The position numbers and the translations under genes were made by a program. Shown here piece after piece: positions 57,751 to 64,000 of a stretch of DNA of 64,000 nt. Numbering within the stretch: position 1 is the stretch's first letter; each line of letters starts with the position of its first letter. The notes below the pieces were generated by a model. It saw only the letters and a program-made list of their open reading frames with translations, had not been told where the DNA came from and ran no database searches. This DNA comes from Hydra vulgaris (lineage: Eukaryota; Cnidaria; Hydrozoa; Anthoathecata; Hydridae): positions 23,662,501 through 23,726,500 of the forward strand of contig NC_088920.1 of assembly GCF_038396675.1 (NCBI RefSeq), read 5' to 3'.

Positions 57751-58468
57751 AAAACTATAAAAAATTAAATAGAAGTAACAAAAAAAAATCCGAATTTTTG
57801 GTTTCAGTATTGGTTTAAAAAATTAGATTCGGCTAAAGACACATTGTTTGTTCATTAGGTAAAAGTACAAAGTTTGCGATTAAACTTAACAAACTAAACT
57901 TAACTAATATTTTTCTTTTTATGTATTTATCAGGATAATTTATTTAGTTTTAATAATTTTTTCTGATACATTTTTTTTGGTTTTATCGAGATTTTGTTTA
58001 AAAACCAAACCATAAAAAGTTTTTTTTTTTTTTCAAAAGATTTGTTTGATTATAAGAAACAATTAAATATTAGAATATTGTTTTCGCTTTTGCATGATTT
58101 AAGAAAAAAGGTTTATCGGCTATTATAAATAAATATAACGTTATTTGTAAACTTATTCAAAAACAATTCTTTTTTTTTCAGTTTTTAGTTTGCGCCAAGA
58201 AAATAAACGCTCAGTAAAAACAATCAATAAATTTGAATTAAAAAGTTTAAATAGTTATGCAAAAATAAATTCAACTTCAAAAAAAAATAATTTATTCATT
58301 ATTTATTATTAACTACACAATTCAGTGTTTTTAGGACAATTGCCATTTTAATGCCTCTTAATGCTATCGAAATATTTATTTTTTTGTTAAAAATAATGAA
58401 AATAATTGTGAACCCACAATTGCAGTTATATGGTGTCGTGAATGAATTCAAAAATTACGATATGTGAC
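57751..58468. other. AT-rich DNA upstream of the U1 gene
   Basis: No gene is seen. Any U1 proximal sequence element would lie at its right end, but I cannot identify one by eye. Confidence 0.35.
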
Positions 58469-58690
58469 ATACTTACCTGACTGGGAAAGAAATCTGATCC
58501 TTAAGGGGTTTCTCCACAAGGCAATTAGCTGGCGGAGAATAAACCACGATACCATCCTTAAGGGGTTTCTTCCAGAGTGAGGCTTGAGCATTGCACATCG
58601 CTCAAGGCTGACCTCTGCGATTACCGCTAACGTCGGTAACTCGACAGTATAATTTCTGGTAGCGGAAACCTGCGTACGCGCTCGTTTCCT
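58469..58690 (+). ncRNA. U1 spliceosomal snRNA, variant with expanded 5' part
   Basis: The 5' end ATACTTACCTG is the 5'-splice-site recognition sequence. Stem-loop II has GAGGCTTGAGCATTGCACAT with the ATTGCAC loop bound by U1A. Stem-loop III reads CCGCTAACGTCGG, the Sm site is TATAATTTCTGG, and the 3' stem is GGAAAC...GTTTCC. From stem-loop II onward the length is normal (about 113 nt), but the part before it is about 56 nt longer than in known U1. A 17-nt phrase, ATCCTTAAGGGGTTTCT, occurs twice 57 nt apart within that part. The total is about 222 nt instead of about 164. It is either a functional variant or a pseudogene. Confidence 0.85.
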
Positions 58691-61009
58691 TCTAAAGAAT
58701 AATATAAAGTTTCTAAGTCGGGCGCAGGCAATGGGATGTGTAAAATAAACTACTTGAATGTTTTATGAAGAAGTAACTGCTTTATTTTTAAATGTGATTT
58801 TTGTTTTTTAAATATTTTATCAAATCTATTAACAAGAAACCACGTGAATCATTAAAGTATTTAAAAAAACAACCGTGCAATTATTTTGCAAAACGAAAAG
58901 CGATTGTAAGAATAATTTCTGATTTAAGTGGAAGTTTTGTTTTAATAACTTACTGTTTTTGCTTCCGTGCAAAGTTTTAACCGTCTGAATTTTGAGACTT
59001 TAAACTCCAAGTTTATATTAAAATATTAATTACATTGTCGCTACGGTGATATTAACTAAAGCTTGGTAGAAATCTTAACGGCGTCGTCAATAAAAAAATT
59101 TGCTGATCTATTTTTGTTGTTTCAAAAGACACAACAATATTTTGAATTTATTAACACTAGTTTAATAGTCTCAACTATCATGGTAACCTTGGTTACGGAA
59201 ATCGCAAAAAGGATGTAAATCTTCTTACGCAGCCAACACAAACAAAAATATTCGTAGAGTATTATGATTATACGGCAGGATCATTCAGGCAAGACAACTC
59301 TACCTTTTTATTAATTCTCTCTTTTATTATTCTGTCTTATTTATTTAAATTTTCAGATAAACATGTTTTTTATTTATTTATTTGCGCACTTTCATGGTAA
59401 AACATTATTTTTATATAATTGTAATTATTAAAAGAAATAGAAGGAAAAAAATAAGTAAAGTTGCTTTTATCACCTTTGTCAAATGCTTTGACATTTGACA
59501 GGTTTTGTCAAGGATAAGTTGTAATTTAAGGTTGCATTTGTAACGCAAGCGTTAAATATTTTTTAACGTTTAAAAAAATACTGGGTGACACACGACCGTG
59601 TTTTACTTTACGGTGAGAATACCTATATATTTTTTTTCGCTTGGCTTTTAAAAAAAAAAAGTTTGTTTTTGTTAATTGTATTTTTGTACGCAAAGTAATT
59701 AATTTGGTATAGCTAAATGAGGCGAATTTGTTTCAATTGTCGATGAAGATGATGATGAGAGAGCTGCTGAATCACAAACCTTTCGTGGATTAAGTAAAAC
59801 AATAGAAATATTTGCTTTTTTCAATGTCAGTATTTCTAAGTACGAGTGTATCTGGCTTTTACGGCACCGATTTTAAAGTAAAAATCTGTGACCTACTTTT
59901 TCACAGCGTGCTTGGCGTAGGTATCGTAAAGATGAGTTTTGTTACCATATTTTTTAGAATCTTATATCAACTTAAACTTTATTTTAAAAGTCGAAGGTTT
60001 AAAGTTTGTTATATGGCTGTTTTTTTTTTTGCAGTTACTAACGTTTTCAATCATTTTATTGAAATTAAAAACTTCGTTTCTGTTGTGGAAGTGTATTGAT
60101 ATTGAAGACATGTTGATTTATTTTTTTAATATGTTCATTTAATTTTCGACATCTATTTTCTACGTACCTGTCAAATTTCAACTAAAAAAAATTGCACTCT
60201 CACATTCTATTTTTGCACTCCCTGGAGGTACCCAATATTATTTTTTTATGGTGGTTCGGAAGGTGTTTTTGTCGGTTATGAGCATTTATTATTATTGAAT
60301 TTTCATTTTAAAAATATGTTGACTTTTCATATAAATTTTTTTAAAAGTGTTTCGTTAAAAAAGTATAAAAAAGTTAAAGTTACCTTACGATAAGTTAACT
60401 TTATAAATTAGGTGGAAATTGGTATAAGTAATTTAATGAAAATATTTATATTTATACATATAATACTAGTAGAAAATAAACCAGTTAAGTTGAGATTATT
60501 AATAATATGCTTTTAATGTACGTACATTTAAAAAATATTATTAAAATGTCCACTTAATTGGTACATAATTTTATTTTATGAACCTACAACCGAATAAGTT
60601 ACTTAATGAAATTAACCTAAAAAGAGCAGACATATATTTTAGCAACTTTGCATCGCCTGCTCAATTAAACATTGAATGTAAGAATGGACATGTACTGTAT
60701 ATATTTACAATCAACAGCGAATCGTTTAAAAAACTGAGGAAATAGTCAATAAGTTCTTTTTAACTTCAAAATTTTTCGAAATCAGATTGCGCATCATTAC
60801 ATCCAAGTTATATGAACGCAATTTTTTAAGAAATTCAAATCTATTCATTGATATATGCAAAAAAGTTTTCGCAGGCCAAATAACAACAATAACACTATTA
60901 TTGGCAGTATAACTAATACAATGAGTGACAATGTTGCAACAAACAATGCGACAATCACAAAGTTAAACCTTATTTGGCAGAAATTATTAAATGAACTAAA
61001 TTTTCTTCC
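58691..61009. other. AT-rich DNA, no gene recognised
   Basis: Several open frames (for example 59,812-60,142) are T-rich with no domain or splice logic. A short plus-strand stretch at 59,730-59,810 reads FVSIVDEDDDERAAESQTFR and is coding-like, but too short to call. Confidence 0.4.
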
Positions 61010-61130
61010 CCATTAGTCTAAAAGTCTTCCCCACACAGTCTAAAAACAGTCACAAGTCTTCACCACACAGTCACAAATCACACAGTCACAAGTCTTCCCC
61101 ACACAGTCTAAAAAAACTTCCCCACTTGGA
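61010..61130. repeat. CACAGTC(A/T)-AAGTCTTCCCC short tandem repeats
   Basis: Phrases CACAAGTCTTCCCCACACAG and AGTCACAAATCACACAGT recur about four times with variable spacing. Confidence 0.8.
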
Positions 61131-61689
61131 CGCAATGACCAGTGCTTGCAAGTCTTCACTTAACGCATTAGAGACTTCCAAAATAGAACTTTTTGAAAAA
61201 GACTGCATTGCAGCAAGTATTGTTTTACAGCTGAACAAACTTTGCTACAAAGATGCTACGAAGATGCTACGTATACATGTATAATCTTAATCTTACACTT
61301 TTACTTTAGTGAAACTGTAATTTTGTGAATAATGAGTTTTAAACCTAAAACAGATTTTACAATTAGCATAAAAATGTTTTTTATTTCACATGCTTTTTTG
61401 CCGTCTATAAAACAATATACTTTATGTTATTTAAAGGTGACCCAAAGGGTTTTGTAGCTTTTTGAGGACTGCTACCACACTACAGAGAGAACAGGCTACA
61501 CATTCTTTTCACACATGCGGCATTTTGATTCATCACTATGCAATATTTAAGACATTTCTGTTTTCTGGCTCGGAGGTTTGAGAAATAGTTTCTTGCAAGA
61601 CTTTACATCTGAAACAGGTGAATCTTATATATGATTGTTTACATTCTTGTTCACGTTCAGTTCTCGTATTGATAGGGAGGCTTGCTAAT

Positions 61690-61810
61690 AATAAAGCTTA
61701 TGCATGAAGTAATAAATTAAGTAAGTAATAAATATTAAATAAAGTAAGTAATAAATATTAAATTAAGTAAGTAATAAATATTAAATTAAAAAAAGTAAGT
61801 AATAAATAGC
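61690..61810. repeat. AAGTAAGTAATAAATATTAA tandem repeat
   Basis: About four copies of a 24-29-bp unit. Confidence 0.85.
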
Positions 61811-61919
61811 TTATGTATGAAATAAAAAAGTATGAAGCTTTTAAAACCAATAGTTATGACACTTACAGGTTGCTAGGTTAATTACAGGTTGCTAGGAGAT
61901 TGTAGACTATTAAAGGCTA

Positions 61920-62231
61920 ATATTATGGTTTATTATTTACTGACTTTTTTAATTCAGCTATCCGTGAGTTGTGTGCCCTAGCTTTAATTGGAAAGCTACT
62001 GACTGGTCCTTGAATGAAAAAAATTTATGCTGTACCTGGTTAGGTGACTACATATGACTTGACTACATATCTGGCATTCAGGTAATCAAAGATGTTCGAA
62101 ATGCTCTTATCGAGAGCAGCAAGAATACTCTATATCTAATTAAACAAAAAATTAAAGATCCAGTCTTTGATTAAATAATCAGCTTTTGCCCAATAACTGA
62201 TGACATGAGTGAAACATTAGCTGACTGTCTG
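61920..62231 (+). other. Short coding-like relic, unrecognised
   Basis: The plus strand reads LLFTDFFNSAIRELCALALI, GKLLTGP and, after stops, IKQKIKDPVFD. It has the look of decayed coding sequence upstream of the RT relic but does not match an RT domain I know. Confidence 0.3.
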
Positions 62232-63600
62232 AATGCTGTTGTTAGTGTAATTAAAATATTAGAGCGCATAATGCACAATAGACTTTACAACTATCTGGTA
62301 AATTACCACCTGCTAAATAATAACCAATATGGTTTTCAAAAACACCATTCAACAGAACACGCTGTAGCCAAACTTGTCAGCGAAATTTTAAATGGGTTTG
62401 ACAACAATAAATACACTCTTGGGATTTTTCTCGATCTTTTAAAAGCGTTTGACACAGTTGACCACGAGATTCTTCTTTATAAACTGTATAATTATGGAAT
62501 AAGAAATAACAATTTAAAATGGTTTTGCTCCTACCTTAATAATCGGAAACAAGCTTTATCATATAACAATACTATAATACGACTTGAAAACATTACTTGT
62601 GGGGTTCCACAAGGATCAATTCTTGGTCCATTGTTATTCCTCGTTTACATTAATGATATCTACTTATCTTCTAACATATTTAACTTTGTTCTTTTTGCTG
62701 ATGATACGCAAGTATTCTTTAGCCACACAAACATTAGCCTATAATTTAACACTGTTAATCAAGAACTTGAGAACCTGAACAAATGGTTTAAGGCTAAGAA
62801 ACTCTCTCTAAATGTCAAAAAAAGTAAATATATTCTTTTTACAAAATTATCAAAATCTGAAACCCTCCCCTTAAAACTACCTGATTTACTAACTGATGAA
62901 ACTAAACATAAACTCAATCAAGTTTTTAGGCGTAATTCTTAACATCTTCTGAACATAACATTAGCTGGAGTAATCATATCAAAGTAATAGAAAATAAAAT
63001 ATCTAAAATTATTGGTATTATGTATAAAACAAAACATCTCTTGAACACAAATTGTTAAAAAAATATTTATTTTGCATTTATTCATAGCTACATCAGCTAC
63101 TGCAACGTTATCTGGGCAAGTACTTATCCTTCAAAGTTAAATATGATCTACAAAATACAAAAACGAGCAAGTTGTTTGATATTAAATGCAAATAAATACG
63201 CTAGTGCCAGACCATTACTATAAGAAATTGGAGTGCCTAATGTCTATGAAATAAATATTCCTAATATACGTATTTTTATGTTTAAGTTTAAAAATGGTAT
63301 GCTACCAAGCATTTTCCAAACTTACTTTTTTTCTTTCTTTTATTTCCAAACTTACTTTTTTTATTTAAATCACAAATACGAAACTAAATACTCAATAAAT
63401 AACTTTATTATACCAAAAACGATATCAAAACAAGCTGATTTTTCGATATCTTGCCGAGGGTCGCGGTTATGGAGTGCCGCGGTTATGGAACTTGCTTTTA
63501 ACAAGTAATATAAAAACTTAAACTTCAACTCAACATTTTAAACGTGCAACAAAACAACACTTATTTGATTTTGATACAAAGCAATTACTATCCTTTTATT
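62232..63600 (+). pseudogene. CR1/jockey-like non-LTR reverse transcriptase, near-complete RT domain
   Basis: The longest intact block carries KILERIMHNRLYNYLVNYHL, QYGFQKHHSTEHAVAKLVSE, LGIFLDLLKAFDTVDHEILL (first catalytic Asp), GVPQGSILGPLLFLVYINDI and FVLFADDTQVFF (catalytic FADD). After a stop come ENLNKWFKAKKLSLNVKKSK, then in other frames SWSNHIKVIENKISKIIGIM, FIHSYISYCNVIWASTYPSK, and the C-terminal end (SCRGSRLWSAAVMELAFNK, LKRATKQHLFDFD). It has several stops and frame changes and no endonuclease domain. It is the least damaged RT in the window, but the element is 5'-truncated. Confidence 0.9.
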
Positions 63601-63814
63601 AAAAACTTGTGATAATCTTAATTATTTAAGGTCTTCTAAATTGACGCAACATCTTAATTATCTTGTATGGTACTTAAAACATGTATGATATTATTCAATT
63701 TTACAATAATAGCGCAACTTGTAAATGCAATATTTATTATATCTTACGCAATTTGTAGATGGAATATAAAACAGATTTATTTGGTTTTGTATGTATATAT
63801 GAACGGACATATAT

Positions 63815-64000
63815 TTGTGTGTGTGTGAGTGCGTGTGTGCGCGTGCGTGTATAATAAAAATAAAAGTAGAATAAAATAAAGAGAAATAAAAAAATATAAT
63901 AAAATAATATAATAAAATAATATAATAAATAATATAAAATAATACAAAATATAATATAATATAATAATAATATAAAATATAATATAATAATAATATAATA
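63815..64000. repeat. (GT)n/(GC) and AATATAATAATA simple repeats
   Basis: TGTGTGTGTGAGTGCGTGTG precedes a run of TAAAATAATATAATAAAATA-type sequence to the window end. Confidence 0.9.

Noticed and set aside
59812-60142. Two overlapping membrane-like open frames
   Set aside because: Hydrophobic only because the DNA is T-rich; no partner exon, domain or start context was found.
62190-62212. Hammerhead core CTGATGACATGAGTGAAAC
   Set aside because: Stem II would be at most two pairs and no stem I or cleavage triplet is present; chance resemblance.

Overview
The window is AT-rich, intron-containing animal DNA that I take to be from a cnidarian, most likely a Hydra species. The reasons are base composition, long (TA)n arrays, 100-360 bp introns, a metazoan U1 snRNA, a BMP-type receptor kinase, and a dense mix of degenerate DNA transposons, CR1-like and Penelope-like retroelements and tRNA-derived SINEs. 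The species is inference. Most of the sequence is decayed mobile-element DNA, and only one protein-coding gene looks intact.

Layout. 0-8.7 kb: two MITEs, a head-to-head SINE pair, a Mutator-like element with an internally deleted transposase, a 610-bp foldback MITE with a clean 9-bp target duplication, a possible solo LTR and another foldback. 8.9-12.9 kb: a 27-bp tandem array and a broken pogo/Tigger-type transposase with a 17-residue repeat region and a PHD-like C-terminal finger. 13.96 kb: an intact tRNA-Gln(CTG). 14.4-24.1 kb: two copies of a dispersed repeat with a foldback core, a Penelope-like fragment, large TA arrays, a DDE_1 fragment, a 924-bp element with 25-bp TIRs, and SINEs. 25-29 kb: a 157-bp tandem array and a dead mariner. 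29.4-36 kb: an inverted pair of dispersed repeats around microsatellites, a CR1 fragment, a hAT/BED fragment, and a complete 2,029-bp Tc1-like element inside a (TA)n array. 36.4-40.9 kb: a hAT-like pseudogene, RT fragments, an inverted-repeat pair and a second SINE family.

41.18-50.69 kb holds the main gene. Eight exons join in phase to a 509-residue type I TGF-beta/BMP receptor. It has a signal peptide, a 10-cysteine BMPR1-type ectodomain, one membrane segment and a kinase domain. The ectodomain cysteine spacing matches BMPR1 closely, but the GS box is degraded. The kinase has lost the catalytic-loop lysine (HRDISSKN), the DFG glycine (DFA), the third glycine of the P-loop and the usual activation-segment GT. 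An intact frame with a degraded catalytic apparatus suggests a pseudokinase or decoy receptor. Intron 3 (6.9 kb) is filled with a foldback MITE and a non-LTR retrotransposon fragment.

50.7-64 kb: MITEs, a second copy of the second SINE family, a 24-copy 35-bp satellite with a 7-unit higher-order pattern, a hAT fragment, an unrecognised broken coding region, a U1 snRNA with a 57-nt expansion in its stem-loop I region, and a CR1-like reverse transcriptase relic.

The observations I rate highest are the degenerate BMPR1-like receptor, an array of heat-shock elements with a TATA box just upstream of the Tc1 transposase, the expanded U1, and a recurring class of perfect short-loop hairpins (18-43 bp arms), at least one of which rewrites transposon coding sequence.
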